A stretch of 64,000 nucleotides of DNA from an uncultured Bacteroidota bacterium (GTDB lineage Bacteria > Bacteroidota > Bacteroidia > AKYH767-A > OLB10). Of this stretch, positions 25,782 through 34,339 are shown piece after piece. Made by a program: the position numbers and the translations under genes. Where the stretch lies: the NCBI GenBank assembly GCA_900696575.1, contig CAADHD010000025.1:1-64000 (forward strand), in the 5' to 3' direction. A model generated the notes under the pieces. It did not search any database, had not been told where the DNA came from, and worked only from the letters and a program-made list of their open reading frames with translations. Each line of letters starts with the position of its first letter. Position 1 is the first letter of the stretch.

Positions 25782-27458
25782 TTACAGGTTAACTTTTGCA
25801 ATGACTCCGAGGTTTACATCAAACTTGTAATCGCCATAGATTTTTACATTCACAGCACCATTCTGATAAGTGGCAGCCTTGGCTTTAATGATCATATATT
25901 TTGCATTCATAATTTTCAGAATCCTGTTTCGGTCAAGCGAATTGTCATGCATGGCGGTTGAAGGTTCTTTTACTTTTCCATTATTCATATTTACAGTAGC
26001 AGAAGGCATAAACATACCTCCGGTGGTAACCAATGAATCAAGCAACTGATAATTGTAATCGGTAAAATAGACTTGCCAGTCGGCATCAAACGGGAATCCG
26101 TTTTTAATAAAAGTACGGATGGTCATGGATTGCACATTCTGAAGGTGATTGTAATTGAAATCAATCGTATCGCGCAGTACAAAGTTTTCGGCAGTGCCAT
26201 GCAACGGAAGTTTAACCTCCACATCAATGCTAATCTTTGATGAGTCAGTCATAAAGTTCATCCCCGTATTACCATTGGGATTGATGGTGCTTTCAATTCT
26301 TGTCATCAGATACTTTGGTTTAGCCGAAATCAATTGTTTTACATTGCTGTTGTTAGAGTTCATGATAAACTCTCCTGACAATGTCTGACCTATCTGATTG
26401 AAATTCGGAGAAATCACAGGAAGCGGATTGGGAAAACCCTGCGCAACAATCAGGTCAGAGAAATCACCGTCAACTCCTTTCATGTTTACCACATTGGCAC
26501 GAACTGGAACTCCTATGGAATTATTAAAACTGATTCGAATTTCAGGTTTGGCAATGGTAAAAGTGCTGAAGGCATCAAGGCTGTTAAATAGCGTAATGTT
26601 GATAGTATCATAATCGCTGATGAATGACTGCTGTCCGAAATAGCCGTAAATACTGGAGAATTTATAACCGTTCAGATTGCAGTTCATATTCAAACGGTGG
26701 TTGGAAGTAATGGTCGTGCCGGTATGTGTAATGTCCAAATCAAATTTTACGCGTAGTTTGTTTTTGGCAACACCGTTATCTGATAAATCGAATCTATATC
26801 CGGATAAATCCACAGCAACGTTCTGTGTAACCGGCAAGGTTCCGTTGTAATGAAACAGATGAGAAGAAGTGTAAACAACTCCATTCAAGGTTGCGGAGGG
26901 AATGGTGATGGTCAGTTGTACATCGGCAGGAATTCGCATATTCATGTTCATCCACATTTGACCGCTCTTATAAGTCATGGAATCAAGCGCTATTCCACCG
27001 GGAAATGCGAGATCAGTTACCTGTTCAAAAGAAACGGATAAACTTCCATGGGTGTTAATAATGTTGGCCAAAGCAGAGGTTAGCTGTGCCGCAGCCTGAA
27101 AAGATTGATCAGGCAGCGAAATCATGTCATTAGATGAAAGGGTAGCTGCTGTGCCGGAATAAATAAGGGTGCAGAACAAAGAGGAGTCTAACACCAGATT
27201 TCCGCTGTCGCTCTCGCTGCGCATCAGGTCCTGAATGCTCATGGAGGTATGTGCTAACGGCATAGCCAATTCGGGCGACCATCCGCCATCTTTCATTTTA
27301 TCAAATTCAAAATTGTCTTTAAGGCATGATGTGAATAGTAAGGCCGGAAATAAACTCAGATACATTTTCTTTGTGACAAGAAGCCATAAAGAAGTTTTTT
27401 TCAGTTTGAATATTAAATCGCCAATAATCTGGGAGCAGCGGATAAGGAATTGTGTCAT
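25782..27458 (-). CDS. Large lipoprotein of unknown function
   Basis: The frame opens at 27458 (558 residues). A lipobox LLFTSC places the lipidated Cys at residue 45 from this start or residue 14 from ATG at 27365. The shorter start is preceded by CACAAAGAAA but lacks a basic n-region, so the longer one cannot be excluded. The mature protein is beta-rich and Ser/Thr/Asn-rich (for example ISLPDQSFQAAAQL, DLSGYRFDLSDNG) without a recognised family. The barrel gene follows 12 bases downstream, so the two probably work together at the outer membrane. Confidence 0.65.
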   Translation of the reverse strand: MTQFLIRCSQIIGDLIFKLKKTSLWLLVTKKMYLSLFPALLFTSCLKDNFEFDKMKDGGWSPELAMPLAHTSMSIQDLMRSESDSGNLVLDSSLFCTLIYSGTAATLSSNDMISLPDQSFQAAAQLTSALANIINTHGSLSVSFEQVTDLAFPGGIALDSMTYKSGQMWMNMNMRIPADVQLTITIPSATLNGVVYTSSHLFHYNGTLPVTQNVAVDLSGYRFDLSDNGVAKNKLRVKFDLDITHTGTTITSNHRLNMNCNLNGYKFSSIYGYFGQQSFISDYDTINITLFNSLDAFSTFTIAKPEIRISFNNSIGVPVRANVVNMKGVDGDFSDLIVAQGFPNPLPVISPNFNQIGQTLSGEFIMNSNNSNVKQLISAKPKYLMTRIESTINPNGNTGMNFMTDSSKISIDVEVKLPLHGTAENFVLRDTIDFNYNHLQNVQSMTIRTFIKNGFPFDADWQVYFTDYNYQLLDSLVTTGGMFMPSATVNMNNGKVKEPSTAMHDNSLDRNRILKIMNAKYMIIKAKAATYQNGAVNVKIYGDYKFDVNLGVIAKVNL

Positions 27459-27560
27459 GTCATGCTCTTACGATAAAGGCGACAGATTATTTGCACTGCA
27501 TCGCGGCTATTGCATGGTAGATGTAAGAAATCGAGAAGATTGATTTCGGGTTGTCAGAAG

Positions 27561-27595
27561 AAAATAAAAAAACCCGCCAGCTTTAGGCTGACGGG
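27561..27595 (-). terminator. Rho-independent terminator of the frameshifted membrane gene
   Basis: On the minus strand a 9-bp stem (CCCGTCAGC / GCTGGCGGG, one G-T pair) with a 5-base loop is followed by seven T residues. It lies about 30 bases after the stop at 27625. Confidence 0.85.
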
Positions 27596-27624
27596 CGGTT
27601 ACTGACCCCTGTAGGGAGGTTGAT

Positions 27625-28037
27625 TTATTTTTTACCTATACCGAGAACGGCCCCTACAACACCGGCAACCACTGCATAAAAAAGCGTTGAAACAATGGTG
27701 TCGGTAATTAGCCATGTTCTTGTAAACAAATGATAAAAAGCATGCATGCTTGAATAATAGCCAAGGGCAATAATGAATGAAATTGGTAACCCTGCCTTGA
27801 ATCCGCCCATGAAGGAATTTACGTTTGCCCACTTCTGAAAAATGTAAGCGAATAATGCTGCCCAGAAGATATTTGAAACGGCCAGTGTATCATATTGGGC
27901 GGTTCCTTCATCAGATTGGCATATTTCATACTGTTTGCCTTCATGAAATCCATAAGCAGAATTCCATAAATAAGCCAACCAAGAAGGAAGGAAGCAATGC
28001 CACCGGCAACCGATGCGATGATAAATTTTGAGTTCAT
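27625..28037 (-). pseudogene. Integral membrane protein gene interrupted by a frameshift
   Basis: Two overlapping frames together make one plausible protein of about 137 residues. The first (from ATG 28037) gives a membrane segment FIIASVAGGIASFLLGWLIY and continues to NLMKEPPNMI; the second supplies TLAVSNIFWAALFAYIFQKW, AGLPISFIIALGYYS and a final segment ending VLGIGKK. They join near 27885-27900 by a -1 shift, as if one base were missing. No classical slippery heptamer is visible there. Either the gene is broken or the assembly has a one-base error; the intact terminator and good coding sense on both sides favour a recent event or an error. The family looks like small DUF1761-type membrane proteins; that name is uncertain. 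Confidence 0.65.
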
Positions 28038-28107
28038 AATTATTTGTTTTGGTTTATGATGATAAAGGTGCTGTTGCTTCCTGAATCAGCCAATAATGGG
28101 AAAATAA

Positions 28108-28136
28108 GGTTATCAACAGGTTATTAACCGGTAACC
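28108..28136. promoter_or_regulatory. Nested GGTTA/TAACC inverted repeat, possible operator
   Basis: Two GGTTA copies (28108-28112, 28119-28123) face two TAACC copies (28125-28129, 28132-28136) in the gap upstream of the frameshifted gene. It has no T tract. No -7 box was found in this gap. Confidence 0.3.
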
Positions 28137-28204
28137 ACTGCTGAAAAGGAAACTTATAAAAAGATGAGATGCAGTAAGCTGCCGGAGAAAAAATAATTTA
28201 ACGA

Positions 28205-28834
28205 TTACTTGCCTGAGATAAGTGATATAAATTCCGAGCGCGTGCTTTCATCTTCAAACTGACCGGTAAAAGCTGAGGTTGTAGTAATGGAATGTTGTTT
28301 TTGTATGCCGCGCATTTGCATGCAGAGATGTTGTGCCTCTATAACTACCATTACGCCAAGAGGATTCAAAGCTTCACGGATGCAATCTCGGATTTGATTT
28401 GTCAATCGTTCCTGCACCTGCAGCCTGCGTGCATAGGCATCAACCACACGAGGAATTTTGCTTAACCCTACAATGTACTTATCCGGTATGTAAGCCACAT
28501 GCACTTTGCCGAAAAAGGGTAAGATATGATGTTCGCAAAGCGAATAAAGTTCGATATCTTTAACAATAACCATGTGTTTATAATCTTCCCTGAAGCGGGC
28601 GCTTTTCATAATGGCCATCGGGTCGAGGTCATATCCATGCGTGAGAAACTGCAGGGCTTTAGCTACCCGCTGCGGAGTATCTTTCAAACCTTCGCGCTGC
28701 GGATCTTCGCCTATTTCTTTCAGAATGTCGAAGTAACGCTGCGAAAGTATTTCAATGCTTCTGGGATTGAACTGATCGAAACGGGTGTAGCCGTCCATTT
28801 CATTTTCCTCAATCATTTGTTTGTCTATGCTCAT
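28205..28834 (-). CDS. folE: GTP cyclohydrolase I
   Basis: A 209-residue enzyme with the zinc and active-site signature [37 protein letters not shown] and the later Cys of HLCMQMRGI. It converts GTP to 7,8-dihydroneopterin triphosphate, the first step toward folate and 7-deazaguanine (queuosine) compounds. The length matches the family. Its ATG overlaps the queD stop by 4 bases, so the pair is translationally coupled; the QueD product line starts from the FolE product. Confidence 0.96.
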   Translation of the reverse strand: MSIDKQMIEENEMDGYTRFDQFNPRSIEILSQRYFDILKEIGEDPQREGLKDTPQRVAKALQFLTHGYDLDPMAIMKSARFREDYKHMVIVKDIELYSLCEHHILPFFGKVHVAYIPDKYIVGLSKIPRVVDAYARRLQVQERLTNQIRDCIREALNPLGVMVVIEAQHLCMQMRGIQKQHSITTTSAFTGQFEDESTRSEFISLISGK

Positions 28835-29250
28835 GATGGTTGTCCGAAATATTCAACGGAATTATTTTCTGTTTCCTGTATGCGCACGCTGTAAAGCACC
28901 ACTCCCATTTGCCGGAAGGGTTCTTCCAGTTCTTTCCAGATGGCAATAGCTAAATTTTCGGTACTGGTCATGATGCCTTTCATAAAATCAACATCCAGGT
29001 TCAGATTGCGGTGGTCCACTTTATCAATAATTTTTTCGGTTATAATTTCGCTCATGATGCGGTAATCAACCACAAATCCTGTTTCCGGATCGGGTTTGCT
29101 TTTTACGGTAACATAAAGATCATAATTATGACCATGCCAGTTGGGGTTAGAGCATTTGCCGAAAATCTCCAGGTTCTTTTCAGCCGGCCAATCTTCGCGG
29201 TAAAGTTTATGCGCTGCGCAAAAGCGCTCTCTTCGGGTAATGTAAACCAT
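28831..29250 (-). CDS. queD: 6-carboxytetrahydropterin synthase / PTPS family
   Basis: A 139-residue enzyme with zinc ligands His in CAAHKLY and HGHNY (preceded by the conserved [15 protein letters not shown]), and a catalytic DHRNLN segment. The Cys ahead of the HGHNY motif is the usual QueD catalytic Cys. It acts on dihydroneopterin triphosphate in queuosine synthesis; a pterin-forming PTPS role is the alternative. It is the first gene of an operon with folE, driven from 29267-29274. Confidence 0.88.
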   Translation of the reverse strand: MVYITRRERFCAAHKLYREDWPAEKNLEIFGKCSNPNWHGHNYDLYVTVKSKPDPETGFVVDYRIMSEIITEKIIDKVDHRNLNLDVDFMKGIMTSTENLAIAIWKELEEPFRQMGVVLYSVRIQETENNSVEYFGQPS

Positions 29251-29266
29251 AATTTTAATAAGTGCG

Positions 29267-29274
29267 CAAAAGTA
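29267..29274 (-). promoter_or_regulatory. -7 box (TACTTTTG) of queD-folE
   Basis: A full TAnnTTTG match 16 bases before the queD ATG. The mqnB box begins 14 bases away on the other strand, so the -33 region of each promoter falls on the other's core. Confidence 0.6.
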
Positions 29275-29288
29275 ATGATAGCCTCCGC

Positions 29289-29296
29289 TAAGTTTG
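29289..29296 (+). promoter_or_regulatory. -7 box (TAAGTTTG) of mqnB
   Basis: A full TAnnTTTG match 12 bases before the ATG at 29309, back to back with the queD box. Confidence 0.6.
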
Positions 29297-29308
29297 CCGG
29301 ATTAAAGA

Positions 29309-29965
29309 ATGAAAGAACAAGGCAGATTACTAATCGTTTCGGCTACAGAAAATGAAGTGGCTGAAATCAGGACGTGGGCATTTAGTCAACACCTCCCTGC
29401 CGTATTTTGCATAACCGGTCCGGGCATTGCAGCAACCGTATTTGAATTGACAAAAACCCTGCTGAATACCGACTTTAGCCTTGTTGTCAATTCAGGTATT
29501 GCAGGCTCATTTACCGACAACCTGAAGATTGGTGAGGTTGTTCAGGTAACTGAAGAATGCTTTGGGGATAGTGGCGCGGAAGACGGGGAAAAGTTTATAC
29601 ACATCTCCGAATTGGGATTTGATAGAATGAATGAAATGTTCAGTAATTTTTATTTTCCTGTTTCCATAAAACCGGTTCCTGAAACAGGTTTAAGAAAGGT
29701 AAAAGCCATTACTGTTAATAAGGTTCACGGTCATGAACATTCCATTCAGAAAGTCAGAGCGAAGTTCAAACCGGATATTGAAACTATGGAAGGTGCTGCC
29801 GTAGCTTATACCTGTCGTGAACTGAACATTCCCTGCCTGCAAATACGAAGCATTTCGAACAGGGTAGAGGAGAGGGATAAATCGAAATGGCAAATTGATG
29901 ATGCTGTTGCTTCCCTTCGTCAGGAAATGATAAAATTACTGAGTTCATTAACTGCCTGCCTCTAA
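29309..29965 (+). CDS. mqnB: Futalosine hydrolase
   Basis: A 218-residue nucleoside-phosphorylase-fold protein: LIVSATENEVAEI, NSGIAGSFTDNLKIGEVV and DIETMEGAAVAYTCRELNIP are the MqnB pattern (the Glu in METMEG-like position binds the ribose). It releases hypoxanthine from futalosine in the alternative menaquinone route. A general MTA/SAH nucleosidase is less likely given the FDRMN and PCLQIRSISN context. No other mqn gene lies in the window, so use of the futalosine route is an inference. Confidence 0.85.
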   Translation: MKEQGRLLIVSATENEVAEIRTWAFSQHLPAVFCITGPGIAATVFELTKTLLNTDFSLVVNSGIAGSFTDNLKIGEVVQVTEECFGDSGAEDGEKFIHISELGFDRMNEMFSNFYFPVSIKPVPETGLRKVKAITVNKVHGHEHSIQKVRAKFKPDIETMEGAAVAYTCRELNIPCLQIRSISNRVEERDKSKWQIDDAVASLRQEMIKLLSSLTACL

Positions 29966-29983
29966 AATATACCGGCTGCTGCT

Positions 29984-29991
29984 TACATTTG
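29984..29991 (+). promoter_or_regulatory. -7 box (TACATTTG) of tRNA-Gln
   Basis: A full TAnnTTTG match ending 9 bases before the mature tRNA start; the transcript would have about 4 extra 5' bases. Confidence 0.6.
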
Positions 29992-30000
29992 TCCCCGCTT

Positions 30001-30073
30001 TGACCGATGGTGTAACTGGCAACACGTCAGATTCTGGCTCTGAAGACTCCAGGTTCGACCCCTGGTCGGTCAA
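30001..30073 (+). tRNA. tRNA-Gln (anticodon CTG)
   Basis: A full cloverleaf can be drawn: a 7-bp acceptor stem TGACCGA / TCGGTCA, an anticodon stem TCAGA / TCTGA around loop TTCTGGC (anticodon CTG, reading CAG), and a T arm CCAGG-TTCGACC-CCTGG. The U1-A72 pair is typical of tRNA-Gln. The discriminator base is A73 and CCA is not encoded. Confidence 0.93.
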
Positions 30074-30171
30074 CTTTATATGACATCCGTTCATTGTCAT
30101 TTAAACAATTGTATCCTGCGGTTCTTTACCGGTTATATCAAAACTGATTATAGGCAATCATTTAAAAAATC

Positions 30172-30798
30172 ATGGAATCAAAAAATCATCTCCATGTATT
30201 TCCCTATCACGATAAATCGTTTCAGGATACCCTCCAAACTTATGCTCAATACAAAAAAGTGCCTGCTGGTATTACCCTTTTTAAAAATAACCAGCCTGTA
30301 TATCAGCTTCCTTTTATTATTTCATGTTCCGTAAAAGTTTATGTATCCTATGGCGAAAAAGAGTTGTTGCTTTACTATCTAAAACCTTCAGAAAGCTGCA
30401 TCATGACGTTTGCCTCAATCATCAGCAACAAGCCAAGCCATATTAATGCTGTAACCGAAGAAGAAACAGAACTTTTATTATTGCCTTCAGAAAAACTGGA
30501 AGCCCTGTTGCTTGAATATCCATTACTCAATAAATTTTTCTTCGGCCAGTATGCAGCCCGCTATCATGAACTGCTGGATAATATCAAACATCTTTTATTC
30601 GACAAGATGGATAAACGGCTGCTCGATTACCTTACGGCCCGCTTTATGGCTAACCATCAAAACCCGGTTAAGATCAGCCATCGGGAGATTGCTTCCGATA
30701 TGGCCACTGCCCGCGAGGTAATATCACGGACCATAAAAAAACTGGAGACCGAGAAAAAATTATTGATTACTGCCGAAGGCATCATCCCCGCGTTGTAA
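30172..30798 (+). CDS. Crp/Fnr-family transcriptional regulator
   Basis: A 208-residue protein with an N-terminal cyclic-nucleotide-binding-like beta-roll (about 20-110), a dimerisation helix (LLNKFFFGQYAARYHELL) and a C-terminal winged helix-turn-helix (VKISHREIASDMATAREVISRTIKKLE, recognition helix near 175-190). The effector is unknown; there is no Cys cluster for an Fe-S centre, only isolated Cys residues. It precedes two small membrane-protein genes that may be its targets. Confidence 0.87.
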   Translation: MESKNHLHVFPYHDKSFQDTLQTYAQYKKVPAGITLFKNNQPVYQLPFIISCSVKVYVSYGEKELLLYYLKPSESCIMTFASIISNKPSHINAVTEEETELLLLPSEKLEALLLEYPLLNKFFFGQYAARYHELLDNIKHLLFDKMDKRLLDYLTARFMANHQNPVKISHREIASDMATAREVISRTIKKLETEKKLLITAEGIIPAL

Positions 30799-30846
30799 CT
30801 TTTGTCACTGACAGGGTACGTGGTTATGGTCTATTCTTGCATAAGA

Positions 30847-30933
30847 ATGAACAGTAAAATACTCAAGCTGGTTATTGTTTGCCTTCTGTGCATCGGAATT
30901 ATATCTGCAGTAATCTGGCTCTTGAAAATTTAA
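30847..30933 (+). CDS. Possible 28-residue single-pass membrane peptide
   Basis: ATG at 30847 to TAA at 30933 encodes a short basic start (MNSKILK) and one continuous hydrophobic helix (LVIVCLLCIGIISAVIWLL) ending KI. The pattern of basic cap and membrane helix is unlikely in random sequence, but the frame is very short and no promoter or strong ribosome site was found. It sits between the Crp-type regulator and the YgaP-like membrane protein. Confidence 0.35.
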   Translation: MNSKILKLVIVCLLCIGIISAVIWLLKI

Positions 30934-30973
30934 TTGATGACCATAAAAACTCAATATTAAAAACCATATCGTT

Positions 30974-31174
30974 ATGAAAAAAAACATGGGAACCACTGAC
31001 AGGATAGTCAGAACAATTCTGGCCATAGTTATGGCAGCGCTTTATTTTACCGGTACCGTAACCGGAACCTTGGGCATGGTGATGCTCATTCTGGCTTTAG
31101 TATTTGTTGCTACCAGCATCATAGCCTTCTGTCCCCTTTACCTGCTTTTTGGATTAAGTACCTGCAAAAACTAA
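30974..31174 (+). CDS. DUF2892 / YgaP-type small membrane protein
   Basis: A 66-residue protein: MKKNMGTTDRIVRTILAI is the conserved DUF2892 start, followed by two membrane helices separated by TGTVTG, and the terminal CPLYLLFGLSTC with its conserved Cys pair. The family is often found with rhodanese or redox proteins; function is not settled. The upstream Crp-type gene suggests stress- or redox-linked control. Confidence 0.85.
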   Translation: MKKNMGTTDRIVRTILAIVMAALYFTGTVTGTLGMVMLILALVFVATSIIAFCPLYLLFGLSTCKN

Positions 31175-31225
31175 TAATCAGAATAATTTTCTGAGTTACC
31201 TGCAAATCCGCGCTCATGGATTGAT

Positions 31226-31233
31226 TACTTTTG
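31226..31233 (+). promoter_or_regulatory. -7 box (TACTTTTG) of korAB
   Basis: A full TAnnTTTG match 24 bases before ATG 31258. It overlaps a TTG codon at 31231 in the same frame, which cannot be the start if this promoter is used. Confidence 0.6.
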
Positions 31234-31257
31234 CCCCCGCAAAACGAATCATGTTCC

Positions 31258-33102
31258 ATGAGTAAACAAACTGAAATACTCGAAAGGGTAATCATCAAAT
31301 TTGCAGGCGACAGCGGTGACGGAATGCAGCTTACCGGCACCCAGTTTACCAATACGGCAGCCTTGCTGGGCAATGACCTTAGTACGTTTCCTGATTTTCC
31401 GGCTGAAATACGCGCTCCGCAAGGAACACTTGCCGGTGTTTCAGGATTTCAATTGCACTTCGGAAGTGTAAACATTTACTCGCCTGGCGATGCCTGTGAT
31501 GTACTGGTGGCTATGAATGCTGCAGCGCTCAAGGTAAATCTTTCTCAACTTAAAAAAGGCGGATTAATCATCGTTAATACTGAAGGATTTGATGCTAAAA
31601 ACCTTCGCCTTGCCAATATCCCTGAAGATAAAAATCCGCTTAATGACGGATCGCTTGATAATTATCAGGTAATTAAAATTGACGTTACCAAACTTACCCG
31701 TGCCGCACTGGAAGGTTCAGGACTTGGCATAAAAGAAATTGACCGGAGCAAGAATATGTTTGTTCTCGGTTATCTCTACTGGATGTATAACCGCCCGCTC
31801 GAAAACAGCATCAAGTTTCTGGAAGAGAAGTTTTCGAAAAAGAAGGACATTCTTGATGCCAACATAAAAATTCTGAAAGCCGGTTATGCTTATGGCGATA
31901 CAACTGAAACATCGTTGCGCAGATACATTGTTAATCCTGCACCCATGCCGCCCGGCACCTACCGTAACATTATGGGTAATCAGGCGGCAGCCATCGGTTT
32001 AATTGCTGCTGCAGAAAAATCGGGTTTGCCTTTGTTTTATGGTTCTTACCCAATTACACCTGCCTCTGATATTTTGCATGAATTGGCACGTCATAAAAAC
32101 TTTGGAGTCAGAAGTTTTCAGGCCGAAGATGAAATTGCCGCCATTAGTACGGCCATTGGCGCTTCCTTCGGTGGGCATCTTGCAGCAACCGCTTCATCAG
32201 GACCGGGCATTGCCCTTAAAGGCGAAGCCATTGGCCTGGCTGTGATGTATGAAATCCCTCTGGTTATTATTAATGTTCAGCGAGGCGGACCAAGTACAGG
32301 ATTACCTACTAAAACCGAGCAGGCTGATTTACTTCAGGCGGTGAATGGCAGAAATGGCGAAGCTCCTGTTCCTGTGGTAGCTGCCAATTCTCCTGCCGAT
32401 GCATTTGAAGCTACTTATGAAGCATGCCGCCTTGCACTTGAATTTATGACTCCTGTTTTCTTATTGAGTGATGGTTACATTGCCAATGGAGCCGAACCCT
32501 GGAAGTTTCCGCAAGCCGATGATTTGAAAGCCATTAAAGTTGAATTTCTTAAAGAGAAAAATGCCGGAGGCAAGTTCCTTCCTTACAAACGTAATGAGAA
32601 ACTCTCCCGGCCATGGGCCATACCCGGTACTAAAGGATTAGAGCACCGCATTGGCGGAATAGAAAAACAGCACGAAACCGGAAACATCAGCTACGAACCC
32701 GAAAATCATGAATTCATGGTGCGATTGAGAAATGATAAAGTTGAAGGAATTGCTAATTACATACCTGAACAGAAACTTGACAGCGGCCCCGATAAAGGCA
32801 AACTGCTCATCCTTGGATGGGGCTCAACCTATGGAGCCATCAAGACTGCCTGTATTCATGCCCGCAGCGAAGGCTTTGATGCCGCTCATGCACATCTCCG
32901 ATATGTAAAACCGTTTCCAAAAAACTTAGGCGAAATACTTTACAATTACGAAAAGGTATTGATTCCCGAAATGAATATGGGTCAATTACTCATGCTCATC
33001 AGAAGTAAATACATGATTCCGGCCATCGGGCTGAATAAAATTAAAGGACTGCCGTTTACTGCCGGTGAGATTAAAGACAAAATCATTGAATTGATGAAGT
33101 AA
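31258..33102 (+). CDS. korA: 2-oxoacid:ferredoxin oxidoreductase, fused gamma-alpha subunit
   Basis: 614 residues from ATG at 31258 (preferred over TTG 31231, which lies in the -7 box). The N-terminal gamma domain begins [17 protein letters not shown]; the alpha domain starts near 235 with the [14 protein letters not shown] and [13 protein letters not shown] motifs. With KorB it oxidises a 2-oxoacid, most likely 2-oxoglutarate, to the CoA thioester and reduces ferredoxin. The fused form is the usual one in Bacteroidota. korB follows 17 bases downstream. Confidence 0.92.
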   Translation: MSKQTEILERVIIKFAGDSGDGMQLTGTQFTNTAALLGNDLSTFPDFPAEIRAPQGTLAGVSGFQLHFGSVNIYSPGDACDVLVAMNAAALKVNLSQLKKGGLIIVNTEGFDAKNLRLANIPEDKNPLNDGSLDNYQVIKIDVTKLTRAALEGSGLGIKEIDRSKNMFVLGYLYWMYNRPLENSIKFLEEKFSKKKDILDANIKILKAGYAYGDTTETSLRRYIVNPAPMPPGTYRNIMGNQAAAIGLIAAAEKSGLPLFYGSYPITPASDILHELARHKNFGVRSFQAEDEIAAISTAIGASFGGHLAATASSGPGIALKGEAIGLAVMYEIPLVIINVQRGGPSTGLPTKTEQADLLQAVNGRNGEAPVPVVAANSPADAFEATYEACRLALEFMTPVFLLSDGYIANGAEPWKFPQADDLKAIKVEFLKEKNAGGKFLPYKRNEKLSRPWAIPGTKGLEHRIGGIEKQHETGNISYEPENHEFMVRLRNDKVEGIANYIPEQKLDSGPDKGKLLILGWGSTYGAIKTACIHARSEGFDAAHAHLRYVKPFPKNLGEILYNYEKVLIPEMNMGQLLMLIRSKYMIPAIGLNKIKGLPFTAGEIKDKIIELMK

Positions 33103-33119
33103 TATAACTGAAAAAAATC

Positions 33120-34166
33120 ATGACTGAAAATACAGCTCTTCAAAATTCTGAACAGAAATTAACAGCCAAAGACCTTGTAACCGATCAGGAAGTACGCTGG
33201 TGCCCGGGTTGTGGCGATTATTCCATTCTTAAACAAGTGCAGACAGTAATTCCTGAACTTGGCATTCCGCGCGAAAACCTTGTATTTGTATCCGGAATAG
33301 GTTGCTCTTCGCGTTTCCCGTATTACATGGAAACCTACGGTATGCACAGCATTCACGGTCGTGCTACGGCTATTGCTTCCGGATTGAAAGCAGCGCGGCC
33401 TGAATTAAGCGTATGGCTTGTTACCGGTGATGGTGATGCACTCTCGATTGGTGGAAATCATTTCATTCACATGCTGCGCAGAAATTTTAATGTAAACATT
33501 CTGCTTTTTAACAATCAGATTTATGGTTTGACCAAAGGACAGTATTCGCCAACTTCGGAAGAAGGAAAAATAACAAAAAGCACTCCGATGGGAAGTGTAG
33601 ATCATCCTTTCAATCCTATCGCTTTGGCCATGGGTGCTGACGGAACTTTCATAGCCCGCAGTATGGACCGCGACCCGGTTCATCTTAAGGATATGCTGCG
33701 CAGATGCCATCAGCATAAAGGCACTTCGTTTCTCGAAATCTACCAGAACTGCAATGTGTTTAACGATGGTGCTTTCGAGATTTTTACCGAGAAAAAAACC
33801 AAAAAACAGGAAACACTTTTTGTTGAAAACGGAAAACCTTTAGTATTTGGCGCTAACAATGAGAAAGGCGTTAAGCTCGATGGTTTTACCCCCGTTATTG
33901 TTGACCTTACCGACAGCAGTAATTCTGTAAATGACCTTTGGGTTCATGATGAGCGCGACCGCGTAAAGGCCGGTATCCTCGGTCGATTCTTCGATAATCC
34001 TGCTCATGAAAATCATTTCCCGCGCCCGTTCGGTGTGTTTTATGTGGAAGACCGTTTCTGCTACGAAGATGCATTGAATGAACAAATTAATTCAGTTTTA
34101 TCTTCTAAAGGCAAAGGCGATTTGAATAAACTGCTCAGAGGAAGAGAAGTTTGGGAAATTGCCTGA
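33120..34166 (+). CDS. korB: 2-oxoacid:ferredoxin oxidoreductase, thiamine-diphosphate beta subunit
   Basis: A 348-residue protein with CPGCGDYSIL near the N-terminus, the thiamine-diphosphate motif GDGDALSIGGNHFIH, and NNQIYGLTKGQYSPTS. It is the catalytic ThDP partner of KorA. No ferredoxin or delta subunit gene is adjacent. The length is typical of the Bacteroidota KorB. Confidence 0.94.
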   Translation: MTENTALQNSEQKLTAKDLVTDQEVRWCPGCGDYSILKQVQTVIPELGIPRENLVFVSGIGCSSRFPYYMETYGMHSIHGRATAIASGLKAARPELSVWLVTGDGDALSIGGNHFIHMLRRNFNVNILLFNNQIYGLTKGQYSPTSEEGKITKSTPMGSVDHPFNPIALAMGADGTFIARSMDRDPVHLKDMLRRCHQHKGTSFLEIYQNCNVFNDGAFEIFTEKKTKKQETLFVENGKPLVFGANNEKGVKLDGFTPVIVDLTDSSNSVNDLWVHDERDRVKAGILGRFFDNPAHENHFPRPFGVFYVEDRFCYEDALNEQINSVLSSKGKGDLNKLLRGREVWEIA

Positions 34167-34277
34167 AGCAGGTGAGTGAAATTGATGATTCACAACTAAA
34201 TTAAAGATTCTCTTTTTTTTAATTTCATTTCGGGAAATTGAATTTGTGATTTAATACGGAATCAATTCCTCAGTTCC

Positions 34278-34299
34278 CCTAAGAATGGAATTGCTTAGG
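34278..34299. repeat. Inverted repeat in the korB-mazG gap
   Basis: CCTAAG and CTTAGG arms around a 10-base loop. There is no T run, so it is not a clear terminator; the remainder of the 173-base gap contains only the mazG -7 box. Confidence 0.3.
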
Positions 34300-34327
34300 A
34301 GATTAATTCATTTAACCATGGTCTGTT

Positions 34328-34335
34328 TACATTCG
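34328..34335 (+). promoter_or_regulatory. -7 box (TACATTCG) of mazG
   Basis: One mismatch to TAnnTTTG, ending 4 bases before the ATG at 34340, again predicting a leaderless mRNA. Confidence 0.45.
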
Positions 34336-34339
34336 CCCC

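Noticed and set aside
27885..27905. Programmed -1 ribosomal frameshift in the membrane gene
   Set aside because: No slippery heptamer or downstream structure was seen; a lesion or sequencing error is more likely.
31231..31257. TTG start for korA
   Set aside because: It lies within the -7 box; ATG 31258 starts the conserved protein.
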